From assembly GCA_964608025.1 (NCBI GenBank), contig CAZSLO010000023.1:1-64000 (forward strand): DNA of 64,000 nucleotides, read 5' to 3'. Below are positions 43,977 through 53,159 of the stretch, in pieces. The stretch comes from CAZSLO01 sp964608025 (lineage in GTDB: Bacteria; Chloroflexota; Dehalococcoidia; Lucifugimonadales; CAJWER01). Within the stretch, counting starts at the first letter, position 1. Every line of letters begins with the position of its first letter. The position numbers and the translations under genes are program-made. The notes under the pieces are model-generated. The model worked only from the letters and a program-made list of their open reading frames with translations, had not been told where the DNA came from and did no database searches.

Positions 43977-45776
43977 ATGCGAGTCTTATTTAGAATATTC
44001 GCGTTGACCCTTGAGCACAAATGGCTTCTTTCTCTATCGATGTTTTGTGTTTCTGGTGCGACAGCAGCCTATTTAGTTCTACCTTGGCTCTTTGGTGCTG
44101 CCATTGACGAGATAGCCCGGGTAGTGGGTGTTGGGAGCGTAGCGGGATCGTCGATATTGCGGATAGCAATGCTTATTCTTGGGGTCAGCGTCATCCGCGC
44201 GACACTAACATTTGGCCAGACATATCTTGGGGAAAAATTGTCCCAGCAAGTTGCCTATGATATACGCAACAGATTCTATGACCATGTCCAGAATCTTAGC
44301 TTCCGCTTCCATGACACTCATCACACCGGAAACCTCATGTCCCGTGCAATAACGGACGTGGAAGCCTTTCGGATGTTTGTTAACACGGGTTTGGTCAGGT
44401 CACCGTACTATTTCATCCTGTTTTTCGCCGCCGCCGGCATTCTAATTTGGCGCGATTGGCGCCTTGGGTTAGTAGGCCTTAGCTTCATGCCGGTTTTAGC
44501 GGTACTGACGATTGTTTTACGTCTACATCTCAGAAAAATATGGCTTCGCATACAGGAAGATATGGCGGATCTTAGTACTGTTTTACAAGAAAACATGACT
44601 GGTGCCCGTGTGGTGAAGGCATTTGCTGCAGAAGACTATGAAGAAAAGAAGTATGAGGATAAGAACGCCGCTGTTTCGGGAGATATGGTGAGTGCTGCTC
44701 GGCTTCAGGCCCTGAACACGTCAATAATCATGTTCTTTTACCTGATCGTCATTGGAATGATCCTTTGGATTGGTGGGATAAGAGTGATAGATGGATATCT
44801 AACGCCGGGAGAATTAGCCAGTTTCCTTTTCTACATGCAGGTACTTTCTATGCCTGTAAGACATGCTGGAATGGTGGTAAATTCATACGCCCGGGCCTTC
44901 TCAGCAGGACAACGGCTTTTTGAGGTACTAGACTATGAATCTGATGTTCAGGAATCACCTAATGCCAAGACAATATCACGTAGCAAAGGAAAAGTTCGGT
45001 TTGATAACGTGGGGTTCGCCTATGACGGACAGACTATCGCACTTGAAAACATAGAAATCGAAGCGGATCCTGGTAAGGTGATAGCCCTCGTGGGAGCGCC
45101 AGGCAGCGGTAAAAGCACCATCGTTAATCTCATGTCGAGGTTCTACGACGTGACATCCGGCAAAATCACCATAGATGACGCCGACATCCGAGAAATGACA
45201 TTGAAATCCTTGCGTCGGAATATCGGCATGGTCCAGCAAGATGTCTTTCTCTTTTCGGCAACGCTTTTGGAGAATATCGCTTATGGGAAGGAAGATGCAT
45301 CTATAGAAGAGGTAGTCGCCGCGGCTCGGATAGCACAGATGGACGATTTTATCCAAGAACTGCCCGATGGATACAATACAGAAATTGGTGAACGGGGCTC
45401 TACACTATCGGGGGGCCAAAGGCAAAGGATGTCGATCGCAAGAACGGTATTACTTGATCCCCCGATCCTTGTCCTTGATGACTCAACGGCCAGTGTTGAT
45501 GCAAACACCGAAGAAAAAATCCGCATAGCCATGGAAGAAGTCATGAAAGGACGCACAACCTTTGTGATTGCACATCGGTTAAACACGGTGCACAAGGCAG
45601 ATCAAATCATTGTGCTAGATAAAGGTCGGATTATCGAGAGAGGGACACATAATCAACTGCTTTCAAACAATGGCAGTTACCGCCGGATATATGACCTTCA
45701 GATACGACCCCAAGAGGAGGTCATGATGGAGTTTGATGTTCCATCAGGCAGCGAAGGAGTTCTTCAGACATCATGA
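43977..45776 (+). CDS. ABC exporter half-transporter (degenerate ATP site subunit)
   Basis: A 599-aa fusion of a six-helix membrane domain (about 1-320) and an ATPase domain. Walker A GAPGSGKS is near 373-380, then the Q loop VQQD and signature LSGGQRQR. The Walker B is VLDDSTASVD: Asp502 replaces the catalytic Glu. Asymmetric exporters such as TM287/288 and BmrCD have this change in one subunit. No ribosome site is obvious. Its stop overlaps the next ABC gene in ATGA. Substrate is unknown: drugs, lipids or peptides are possible. Confidence 0.92.
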   Translation: MRVLFRIFALTLEHKWLLSLSMFCVSGATAAYLVLPWLFGAAIDEIARVVGVGSVAGSSILRIAMLILGVSVIRATLTFGQTYLGEKLSQQVAYDIRNRFYDHVQNLSFRFHDTHHTGNLMSRAITDVEAFRMFVNTGLVRSPYYFILFFAAAGILIWRDWRLGLVGLSFMPVLAVLTIVLRLHLRKIWLRIQEDMADLSTVLQENMTGARVVKAFAAEDYEEKKYEDKNAAVSGDMVSAARLQALNTSIIMFFYLIVIGMILWIGGIRVIDGYLTPGELASFLFYMQVLSMPVRHAGMVVNSYARAFSAGQRLFEVLDYESDVQESPNAKTISRSKGKVRFDNVGFAYDGQTIALENIEIEADPGKVIALVGAPGSGKSTIVNLMSRFYDVTSGKITIDDADIREMTLKSLRRNIGMVQQDVFLFSATLLENIAYGKEDASIEEVVAAARIAQMDDFIQELPDGYNTEIGERGSTLSGGQRQRMSIARTVLLDPPILVLDDSTASVDANTEEKIRIAMEEVMKGRTTFVIAHRLNTVHKADQIIVLDKGRIIERGTHNQLLSNNGSYRRIYDLQIRPQEEVMMEFDVPSGSEGVLQTS

Positions 45777-47620
45777 TGACAGGTAGCTTCTTCCGGCAAG
45801 CTGGCCAATCTTCCCGGCCCGGCAACAAGCTGGATGATGAGGTGTTTGGGCATGCCTTCAATTACAGGGTAATTCTTCGAATGGTTCCGTATGTAAGTCC
45901 TAATAAGGGCCTTTTGTCGATTGCTATCATAGCGATGCTGGTCTTTACTGGTACCCAAGTTGCCGTTCCGTGGCTCATCAAGATCGGGATTGACGGATTT
46001 ATTTCATCGGGTGACACGGCAGGACTTGCTTTTTTGGTAGCTGTATTCGTCGGTAATGCGATGCTGAATTGGGGAGCCAATTTTACGCAGGAACTCACCA
46101 TCGCCCGAGTCGGACAGAATGTTCTCTATGCCCTACGACGTGACATGTTCCATCATCTACAGCGGCAGTCCGTTTCGTTTTACGATAAAAACGAAGTTGG
46201 CAGGATAATGTCGCGGGTCCTAGGGGATGTTTACCAACTTCAGGAATTCCTGTCGGTTGCTGTAGTTACCCTAGGAGACCTATTGAGCTTGATTGGAATC
46301 GTTGCCGCGTTGCTCCTTTTGAATGCTAAATTAGGCCTGATTGCCATGATGACCATACCTTTGCTGGTTCTCGTAATGGCATTTTGGCAACCTTTTGCAA
46401 GAAAGGCGTTTGTAAGGGTCAGGTTTGCGGCCTCCACGGTAAATGGAGCCCTAAACGAGAATATATCTGGAGTCAGAGTTGTTCAGGCGATGAATCGACA
46501 AGAACGCAACCTCCAGCTCTTTGATGCCAAGAACCGTGAAAATATGGATTCATCAAATTACGCTACAAGAATTTCTTCGGGACTTCTTCCTTCGGTCGAC
46601 ATGCTAACTGCCGTCTCCATTGGATTAGTCCTCTTTTTCGGGGCAAGAATGGTTGGCGCGAGCGCTCTAGAAGTTGGCACATTGGTCGCGTTTGTTATGT
46701 ACATTCAGCGCTTCTTTGATCCTATTCGTAGCCTGACCATGCAGTACACACAATTGCAAAGAGCGATGGCCTCTGGTATCCGCATATTTGAGCTACTTGA
46801 TATGGAGCCTGAATTAAAAGATAAGCCTAATGCAGAGGAATTGCCTCCCATAAAAGGTGATATTGAATTCAGGGATGTTAGTTATAGCTATGATGGCCGT
46901 GAGGATGTTCTAAAGCATATCGATATTCATGTCAGTCCTGGACAGACATGTGCGATAGTTGGGCCAACTGGTGCAGGCAAGACGACATTTGTATCCCTGT
47001 TGTCGAGATTCTACGATGTACAGCAAGGAAAGGGATCGATATTGGTTGATGGCCACGATGTACGTGATGAGACAAGAGAATCACTTGCAAGGCAGACAAG
47101 CATGGTTCTTCAAGAACCATTCTTATTTACGGGTACGGTTAAAGAGAACATCAAGTATACTCATCGAGAAACTACCGATGAGACTATGGTTGCAGCTGCT
47201 AAGGCTGTTGGGGCTCATGAATTTGTTGAAAGACTAGATAACGGCTACGACACATTCTTGCATGAACGGGGAGTAAATCTTAGCATCGGACAGCGCCAAC
47301 TCATCAGCTTTGCTAGGGCCATAGTTGATAATCCTCGGGTCCTCATTTTGGATGAGGCTACGGCTAACATCGACAGTTACACAGAGATGCTCATTCAGCA
47401 AGCATTACAAACTCTTTTGAAAGACCGGACAGCTATTGTGATTGCTCACAGGCTGTCTACAATTCGAGGCGCTGACATAATTATCGTACTTAATCATGGG
47501 GAAGTTGAAGAAACAGGAAATCACGACGAATTGATTAAAAAGAACGGGCTATATGCCCATCTGTACTCCATGAACTTTGCTGCACTAAAAGAGGCGATGC
47601 CTTCGGAAGTATCAACTTAG
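45773..47620 (+). CDS. ABC exporter half-transporter (catalytic ATP site subunit)
   Basis: A 615-aa membrane-ATPase fusion, partner of the preceding gene. Walker A GPTGAGKT starts near 397, and Walker B is ILDEATANID with catalytic Glu528. The ABC signature reads LSIGQRQ rather than LSGGQ. In asymmetric exporters a degenerate signature in one subunit goes with a degenerate Walker B in the other, so the two proteins probably form one heterodimer with one competent ATP site. The stop lies inside the left arm of a perfect 14-bp inverted repeat. Confidence 0.92.
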   Translation: MMTGSFFRQAGQSSRPGNKLDDEVFGHAFNYRVILRMVPYVSPNKGLLSIAIIAMLVFTGTQVAVPWLIKIGIDGFISSGDTAGLAFLVAVFVGNAMLNWGANFTQELTIARVGQNVLYALRRDMFHHLQRQSVSFYDKNEVGRIMSRVLGDVYQLQEFLSVAVVTLGDLLSLIGIVAALLLLNAKLGLIAMMTIPLLVLVMAFWQPFARKAFVRVRFAASTVNGALNENISGVRVVQAMNRQERNLQLFDAKNRENMDSSNYATRISSGLLPSVDMLTAVSIGLVLFFGARMVGASALEVGTLVAFVMYIQRFFDPIRSLTMQYTQLQRAMASGIRIFELLDMEPELKDKPNAEELPPIKGDIEFRDVSYSYDGREDVLKHIDIHVSPGQTCAIVGPTGAGKTTFVSLLSRFYDVQQGKGSILVDGHDVRDETRESLARQTSMVLQEPFLFTGTVKENIKYTHRETTDETMVAAAKAVGAHEFVERLDNGYDTFLHERGVNLSIGQRQLISFARAIVDNPRVLILDEATANIDSYTEMLIQQALQTLLKDRTAIVIAHRLSTIRGADIIIVLNHGEVEETGNHDELIKKNGLYAHLYSMNFAALKEAMPSEVST

Positions 47621-47707
47621 GTATCTTTACGATCAAAGATAAACCCTCACGTTTACCAGATCGCGTCTCGAACCTCAGGATTGAAACGAAATCAAGATAC
47701 CTAAGTT
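47614..47707. repeat. Perfect 14-bp inverted repeat after the ABC exporter
   Basis: AACTTAGGTATCTT (47614-47627) is the exact reverse complement of AAGATACCTAAGTT (47694-47707), with 66 bases between. The left arm includes the stop codon of the second ABC gene. A short inner hairpin TATCTTT/AAAGATA (47622-47641) competes with it. It could be a long 3' RNA hairpin, a folded regulator or the ends of a small element. No T run follows. Confidence 0.75.
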
Positions 47708-47880
47708 CTATTTAGCCGGACGACAAGCATTATTAGCTACTTTCATTGGACACGATTCTTCATATGGCCAATCAAAAAAAGAGAGAGTCCAATATTATTA
47801 CCTACAAATCTCCTGGTAGTGAGCCTGTTTTTATTGCGATTGTGTAAGGACCGGCGGGTTAAACTTAAGTTCGTTAGGTT

Positions 47881-48903
47881 TTAGAACATCGTAGACTGGG
47901 GTCCTTCCGGAAAACTTAACCCCAGATGGTCATATGCTCGGCGAGTGGCTACCCTGCCTCGGCGTGTACGGTCAATGAATCCTTTTTGTAAAAGGAAAGG
48001 TTCGTAGACGTCAATTATGGTGTCGGCATCTTCGCTGATTGCTGCCGCTACAGTCTCGATCCCTACGGGGCCTCCGCCAAACTTTTCAATTATGGTGGTC
48101 AGGACTAGGCGATCAGAATCATCCAGGCCCAGTTCATCCACTTCGAGTTTGGATAAAGCCTCGTTAGAAATCGATGAGGTGATGATGTTATCTCCGATCA
48201 CTTGGGCGTAATCGCGAACCCTCTTTAGGAGTCGGTTCGCCACGCGTGGTGTACCACGAGAACGGAGCGCAATTTGCCATAGACCATCGTCTTCGGCCTC
48301 TATCTGTAAAATTTTTGCAGATCGTCGAGCGATTGTGTTCATTGCATTGTCGTCATAGAAGTCTAGACGAAAGGCGTGGCCGAAACGGTCGCGCAACGGT
48401 GAGCTAACCATACCGTAGCGTGTTGTCGCTCCTATCAGTGTGAACGGCTGGATTGTCAAATTAATGCTACGGGCTTTCAACCCTTTGTCCATAACCCATG
48501 AAACAGAGAAATCCTCCATTGCGCCATAAAGAACCTCTTCTACCACACGGTTCAATCGATGAACTTCGTCGATGAAAAGGACATCTCCGGTTTGGAGTCT
48601 TGTAAGAATTGAAACCATGTCTGCAGGACGTTCAACCGCTGGCCCCGAGGTGATCTTTATACTGGCGTCCATCTCATGAGCAATGATGTTGGCAAGTGTA
48701 GTTTTACCTAATCCAGGTGGGCCGTGTAAAAGCACATGGTCTAGTGGCTCATTTCGTTGTTTCGAGGCGGCAGTAAAGATATTTAAATTAGCCTTTAGTC
48801 GATCTTGGCCGATATAGTCGGTAAGGCGTTTGGGCCGCAGGTTGTCATCGAAGGAGTGGTCCTCGTCTTGCTGGTCGCCCGATAAGACACGTTCTGTAGT
48901 CAA
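47881..48903 (-). CDS. ruvB: Holliday junction branch migration ATPase RuvB
   Basis: A 340-aa AAA+ motor driving Holliday junction migration with RuvA and RuvC. Walker A GPPGLGKTTLAN, Walker B LFIDEVHRLN and sensor motif GATTRYGMVSSPLRDRFG are all present. The C-terminal winged helix carries GFIDRTRRGRVAT. The start is TTG with GAGG upstream. It stands alone and converges with the ABC genes; ruvA and ruvC are not here. Confidence 0.97.
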   Translation of the reverse strand: MTTERVLSGDQQDEDHSFDDNLRPKRLTDYIGQDRLKANLNIFTAASKQRNEPLDHVLLHGPPGLGKTTLANIIAHEMDASIKITSGPAVERPADMVSILTRLQTGDVLFIDEVHRLNRVVEEVLYGAMEDFSVSWVMDKGLKARSINLTIQPFTLIGATTRYGMVSSPLRDRFGHAFRLDFYDDNAMNTIARRSAKILQIEAEDDGLWQIALRSRGTPRVANRLLKRVRDYAQVIGDNIITSSISNEALSKLEVDELGLDDSDRLVLTTIIEKFGGGPVGIETVAAAISEDADTIIDVYEPFLLQKGFIDRTRRGRVATRRAYDHLGLSFPEGPQSTMF

Positions 48904-49324
48904 TCCTTGCCTCTGGTCGATTGTAAGATCATTACACCTTGGCCTTGATGAGCAGAATCAATGCTCATTCTATGGAGGGGTCGTAAGAAGTGTCAACGCG
49001 GAATATTCTTTGTCATAACTCCGGATGAAATTGGTAATGCCTGGCATGCCAAATTGTGAGACAGCCCTTTCTGTGTCAATCTGATATTTATTCTTGGGAG
49101 ATCGGGGTGGGCAACTGATTGTCTTTGGTCTCAATAAGAGCCTTACGATGAAAACCGGCAAGACATCGGGATAGGATTTACCAAAGAGCCAGATGATGTC
49201 CTGTACGCTGTACAATAGTGCAGTAAAAGTAACCCCTGAAGGTCATTGGTGTGTTTGAGCATTATAAAAGACGGATAAATCATTACGCGTGTAAATACAT
49301 AGGCTTGTTGGGAGGTTAGTATAA
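48904..49324. other. Intergenic region between ruvB and the acyl-CoA dehydrogenase
   Basis: These 421 bases between divergent genes hold no gene I can support. A repeated heptamer CTGTACG/CTGTACA occurs at about 49201-49213. TATAAA at 49263-49268 could be a -10 box, but without a good -35 box. GGAGG at about 49311 is the ribosome site of the next gene. Confidence 0.4.
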
Positions 49325-50470
49325 ATGAGGGGACTCTTGCTATCTGAAGACGAGAGGCTAATACAGGCCACGGTTCGTGAATTTGCGGACCAGGTTTTGA
49401 TACCAAATGCGTCGGGATACGATGAGCGAAATGAATTCCCTTGGGATAACGTGCAGGCTTTGGCAGAGCTTGGCATGTTTGGCCTAACTATCGATGAAGA
49501 ATACGGCGGTAGTGGTGGAACTACTAGACAGCTTGCGATAGCTGTTGAAGAGATTGCACGAGGGTGTGGTTCTACCAGCACTATATTTGTTGCACACCTA
49601 GGTTTGTGCACACATTTTATACTAAGATTCGGTACTGAAGAGCAGAAACAAGATTGGGTCCCACCTTTGGCCTGTGCCAAGAAGATCGGGGCATTTGGTT
49701 TAACCGAACCTCTGTCTGGTAGCGATGCAGCCGCGATGCGTACAATCGTAACCAAGTCTAAAGACCACTATGTGTTGAACGGTACTAAGCTTTTCACAAC
49801 CAATGCAGCCGAAGCTGAGATATTTTTGATACTCGCAACCCACGACAGAGCTCAACGTTCTCGTGCAATAGATGCGTTTATAGTGGAGAGAGGGGCCAAT
49901 GGATTTACGGTTAATCCGCAACATGGAAAAATGGGCATGAGAGCTACATCTACCGCGGAATTAGTATTTGAAGATTGCGAAATACCAGAAGAAAACATCA
50001 TCGGGGCCCAAGGGGAAGGATTTGGTGAAACGATGGAAATCCTCAACTCCAGCCGGATAAGCATAGCTGCACAATGTGTCGGATTAGCTCAGGCAGCATA
50101 TGAGGCAGCAGTTGACTATGTACAAAAACGTGAGGCATTTGGGCAACGCATATCTGGGTTTCAGGGTCTCCAGTGGGATATTGCAGATATGGCCACTGAT
50201 ATAGAGGCAGCCCGGGCCCTTGTAATGCGTGCGGCAACCCTGCGAGATGAAGGCCTTCCGTTTGTCACTGAGGCATCTATGGCGAAACTATTCGCATCTC
50301 GAGTCGCCGTAGAATCAGCGGACAGGTCAATGCAAATACATGGCGGTACAGGCTATTTTGCACCAACAGTTGTGGAAAGATTGTATAGGGACGCGAAAGT
50401 AACTGAGATTTATGAGGGGACATCCGAAATACAGCGGATGATAATTGCGAAAAATCTAATAGGCCTATGA
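49325..50470 (+). CDS. Acyl-CoA dehydrogenase
   Basis: A 381-aa FAD enzyme oxidising an acyl-CoA at the alpha-beta bond. The catalytic base Glu364 is in IYEGTSEIQ. The central FAD-binding segment FGLTEPLSGSDAAAM is present. A strong GGAGG lies ten bases before the ATG. The stop overlaps the methylmalonyl-CoA epimerase gene in ATGA, so the operon probably handles branched or odd-chain acyl-CoAs ending in propionyl-CoA. Confidence 0.93.
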   Translation: MRGLLLSEDERLIQATVREFADQVLIPNASGYDERNEFPWDNVQALAELGMFGLTIDEEYGGSGGTTRQLAIAVEEIARGCGSTSTIFVAHLGLCTHFILRFGTEEQKQDWVPPLACAKKIGAFGLTEPLSGSDAAAMRTIVTKSKDHYVLNGTKLFTTNAAEAEIFLILATHDRAQRSRAIDAFIVERGANGFTVNPQHGKMGMRATSTAELVFEDCEIPEENIIGAQGEGFGETMEILNSSRISIAAQCVGLAQAAYEAAVDYVQKREAFGQRISGFQGLQWDIADMATDIEAARALVMRAATLRDEGLPFVTEASMAKLFASRVAVESADRSMQIHGGTGYFAPTVVERLYRDAKVTEIYEGTSEIQRMIIAKNLIGL

Positions 50471-50904
50471 ATAGTTTAAAAAAACCCATATGCGTTGCTA
50501 GAGGACTCAATCACATCGGAATCGCAGTCAAAAATATTGAAGCGACACTGGAATTCTATAGATTTTTATTCGGCTTGGAACCTGGCCAGATTAAAGAGGT
50601 AGTGGACCAAGGAGTGCGTGCTGCCCTAATTAAGGTTGGGAAAACCCAGCTTGAGATTATCCAGCCAGTGCAGGATTCTGGGAGTGTATCTAGGTTCATC
50701 AGTAATAGAGGCGAAGGACTTCACCACATCTGCCTTGAGGTGGAAAATCTTCAGGCAACTCTTAAGCGGCTTGATGACCAAGGGATAGAATTGATCGATA
50801 GCTCACCGCGAGAAGGTCTATCTGGGATGATAGCATTTTTACACCCGAAGGCAACAAAGGGGACTCTCATAGAATTAATTGAGCCGTATACCAAAAATGA
50901 ATAG
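50467..50904 (+). CDS. mce: Methylmalonyl-CoA epimerase
   Basis: A 145-aa VOC-fold protein swapping (S)- and (R)-methylmalonyl-CoA. Metal ligands are visible as His16 (GLNHIGIAV), the His in GEGLHHICLEV and the late Glu in LIELIEP. Length is typical of bacterial Mce. It overlaps the acyl-CoA dehydrogenase stop and precedes the B12-binding mutase subunit by 12 bases. The context strongly supports this over other VOC enzymes. Confidence 0.92.
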   Translation: MNSLKKPICVARGLNHIGIAVKNIEATLEFYRFLFGLEPGQIKEVVDQGVRAALIKVGKTQLEIIQPVQDSGSVSRFISNRGEGLHHICLEVENLQATLKRLDDQGIELIDSSPREGLSGMIAFLHPKATKGTLIELIEPYTKNE

Positions 50905-50916
50905 GACACCTTTGTA

Positions 50917-51321
50917 ATGAACAAGCGTGCCATTCGCGTATTGGTCGCCAAGCCCGGCTTGGATGGTCATGATAGGGGTGCCAAGATAATTGTTAGATCA
51001 CTTCGGGATGCCGGGATGGAAGTCGTATACACTGGCATAAGACAGACACCGCAGATGATAGTCGAAACTGCATTGAAGGAGAAAGCCGACGTCGTTGGTT
51101 TAAGCATACTTTCCGGGGCCCATATGGAACTGTTCCCCCAGATAATCGAAGGACTACACGAAAGAGGAATGAATAAAGTTATTGTTGTTGCGGGTGGTAT
51201 CATTCCAGACCTCGACAAGCCAGCCCTAGCAAATTTGGGAGTGCGTGCGATATTTGGACCTGGAACTCCAATGTCCGAGATCGCTTCTTTTATACGCTGT
51301 GCGGTGGATATGGACGACTAG
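50917..51321 (+). CDS. Methylmalonyl-CoA mutase small (cobalamin-binding) subunit
   Basis: A 134-aa free-standing B12-binding domain. The DxHxxG motif that ligates cobalt is Asp16, His18, Gly21 (GLDGHDRG), followed by the SxL motif GLSILSGAH and GGIIP. In archaea and some Chloroflexota the mutase is split into a large substrate subunit and a small B12 subunit like this. The large subunit is not in the window. Other B12 mutases such as isobutyryl-CoA mutase have the same subunit, but the epimerase next door favours methylmalonyl-CoA. Confidence 0.88.
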   Translation: MNKRAIRVLVAKPGLDGHDRGAKIIVRSLRDAGMEVVYTGIRQTPQMIVETALKEKADVVGLSILSGAHMELFPQIIEGLHERGMNKVIVVAGGIIPDLDKPALANLGVRAIFGPGTPMSEIASFIRCAVDMDD

Positions 51322-51347
51322 CCGTACCGGGAAATAGACGAGGGAAC

Positions 51348-52019
51348 TTGCCTGAGATAACGGCGCTAATTTTTGACTTCGATGGCGTTATTGTAGATAC
51401 AGAAACGCCAGACTTCGCCACGTGGCAACAGGAATTCAGAGCGCTCGGTGTGGAGCTGGATCGAGAGCTCTGGTCGAGTTTTATAGGCAGTTCTATGGAA
51501 AGCTTCGATATTTGCGGACATCTTGAGGATTTAACAGGACGGTGTGTTGATAGAGAAGCATTGCAGGCCCGACGTCGAAGAAGGTATCTCAACATTGTTA
51601 ATTCCAAACCAGTGCTTCCCGGGATAATGGAATATTTTGCTTTGGCACGGCGTTGTGGAATGAAGATTGGCGTGGCCTCCAGTTCTACTCGTTCGTGGGT
51701 GGAAGGTCATTTGGAGCGATTAGGGTTGATAAGTTGCGTGGATTCAATTAAGACTCGTGACAACGTAACGAATGTGAAACCCGACCCGGAACTCTATCTC
51801 CTGTCACTAGATTCGCTAGGAGTATCATTTTCGGAGGGCATAGCTATCGAAGATTCTGTCAATGGAATCATATCAGCGGTAACCGCAGGCTTGTTTTGCG
51901 TAGCCGTGCCCAATGAGATGACTAAATCCATGGACATGAGCCTTGCCCATCTTAAGCTAGATTCTTTAACGGAGATCTCTTTCAGAGAAATGCTTGATCT
52001 AGCAGGAGATCACGTGTGA
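51348..52019 (+). CDS. HAD-superfamily hydrolase (beta-phosphoglucomutase/phosphoglycolate phosphatase-like)
   Basis: A 223-aa HAD enzyme. Motif I FDFDGVIVDTE supplies the nucleophile and acid aspartates; motif II is ASSST, motif III the Lys in NVKPDPELY, and motif IV EDSVNG. A four-helix cap follows motif I. The start is TTG with GAGGGAA close upstream. The stop overlaps the next gene in GTGA. Possible substrates are phosphoglycolate or hexose phosphates. Confidence 0.88.
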   Translation: MPEITALIFDFDGVIVDTETPDFATWQQEFRALGVELDRELWSSFIGSSMESFDICGHLEDLTGRCVDREALQARRRRRYLNIVNSKPVLPGIMEYFALARRCGMKIGVASSSTRSWVEGHLERLGLISCVDSIKTRDNVTNVKPDPELYLLSLDSLGVSFSEGIAIEDSVNGIISAVTAGLFCVAVPNEMTKSMDMSLAHLKLDSLTEISFREMLDLAGDHV

Positions 52020-53149
52020 GCGTAAGACTCGATACCGTCATTACCCGGATTGAGGCTGCAGAGATAATCGGAAAAAGACCGAGGGTTATTGGACGCAATT
52101 CACATAAGGGAATCCATGGGAGATTTGTGCATGAGCCAGCTGTACGCATACATACGGATGCTGGCATTGCTGGCTGGGGTTGGTCGAAGGCTATAAAGCG
52201 AGATGCCGAGGTTTTTATTGGTGCAAATGTTGCCGATCTATTTGATATAGATACAGGTACGATTCAGAGTGCCCTCGTATTTGATATCCCTTTATGGGAT
52301 TTAGCGGGCCAGCTTCTAGACAAGCCCGTCTATAAGCTGCTGGGTGACCAAGGCCCCGATCTGGTACCGGTATACGATGGATCTATTTACATCGACGAGA
52401 TTGATCTTGCTACTGGTCGAGATGAGGGTGTAGGCCCAATGCTCAATGCTGTCCGTATGGGGTTGGCCACAGGATTCCGTGCCTTTAAAGTGAAGGTAGG
52501 ACGCGGTTTCCGGTGGATGGCGGAACATGCTGGAATGCGCCGAGATATTGAAGTCCTGTTTGCGATACGTGACCTGGTTGGTCCAGACATCAAATTGATG
52601 ATCGATGCTAACAATGGATATACACTAAAACAAGCAATCCAGATACTCTCGGAGACTAAGGATTGTGACATCTACTGGATTGAGGAACCGTTCCATGAAA
52701 ATATTGATGATTTTCTTGACTTAAAAAGACACATAGAAAAACAAGGCCTTTTGACCCTAATAGCAGATGGGGAAGGATCCGAAGACAATCACCTTGAATT
52801 CACAGAATTGGTTAAGGCTGGGTGTTTGGATATAGTCCAATTTGATTTCCGCCAATATTCACTCACCAAATGGAAGCAATTCATGCCTAATTTCCAACAC
52901 ACAAGTGCATTGGCAGCACCACATAACTTCGGCTCGCACCTTTCTGGATTTTATATTCCTCAGTTCGCCCGTGGGATTGGTGATTTTGCGACGAGCGAAA
53001 CCGACCTTATGGCAATGGAGGGAGTTATAGATAGGGGATATCAGATAATTGACGGATTTATGGAGTTGCCAACCAGCTCTGGATTTGGTCTTGAACTTGA
53101 CGAGGCATTATTCCAACAAGCCATGAGAAATACAGGATGGTCAGTTTAG
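52016..53149 (+). CDS. Enolase-superfamily enzyme, mandelate-racemase subgroup
   Basis: A 377-aa capping-plus-barrel protein. The KxK base motif is in FKVKVGRG. Metal ligands are the Asp in MIDANNGY, the Glu in WIEEPFHE, and acidic residues in ADGEGSED. A His in APHNFGSH gives the second base, with Asp in FDFRQ as partner. The reaction is a racemisation or dehydration of a hydroxy acid. Its start overlaps the HAD stop, so it ends the acyl-CoA operon. It differs clearly from the copy at 4777-5919. Confidence 0.85.
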   Translation: MSVRLDTVITRIEAAEIIGKRPRVIGRNSHKGIHGRFVHEPAVRIHTDAGIAGWGWSKAIKRDAEVFIGANVADLFDIDTGTIQSALVFDIPLWDLAGQLLDKPVYKLLGDQGPDLVPVYDGSIYIDEIDLATGRDEGVGPMLNAVRMGLATGFRAFKVKVGRGFRWMAEHAGMRRDIEVLFAIRDLVGPDIKLMIDANNGYTLKQAIQILSETKDCDIYWIEEPFHENIDDFLDLKRHIEKQGLLTLIADGEGSEDNHLEFTELVKAGCLDIVQFDFRQYSLTKWKQFMPNFQHTSALAAPHNFGSHLSGFYIPQFARGIGDFATSETDLMAMEGVIDRGYQIIDGFMELPTSSGFGLELDEALFQQAMRNTGWSV

Positions 53150-53159
53150 AGGGAAAGGC

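Noticed and set aside
49243..49755. 170-codon minus-strand frame over the acyl-CoA dehydrogenase start
   Set aside because: It is antisense to a well-supported gene and lacks motifs.
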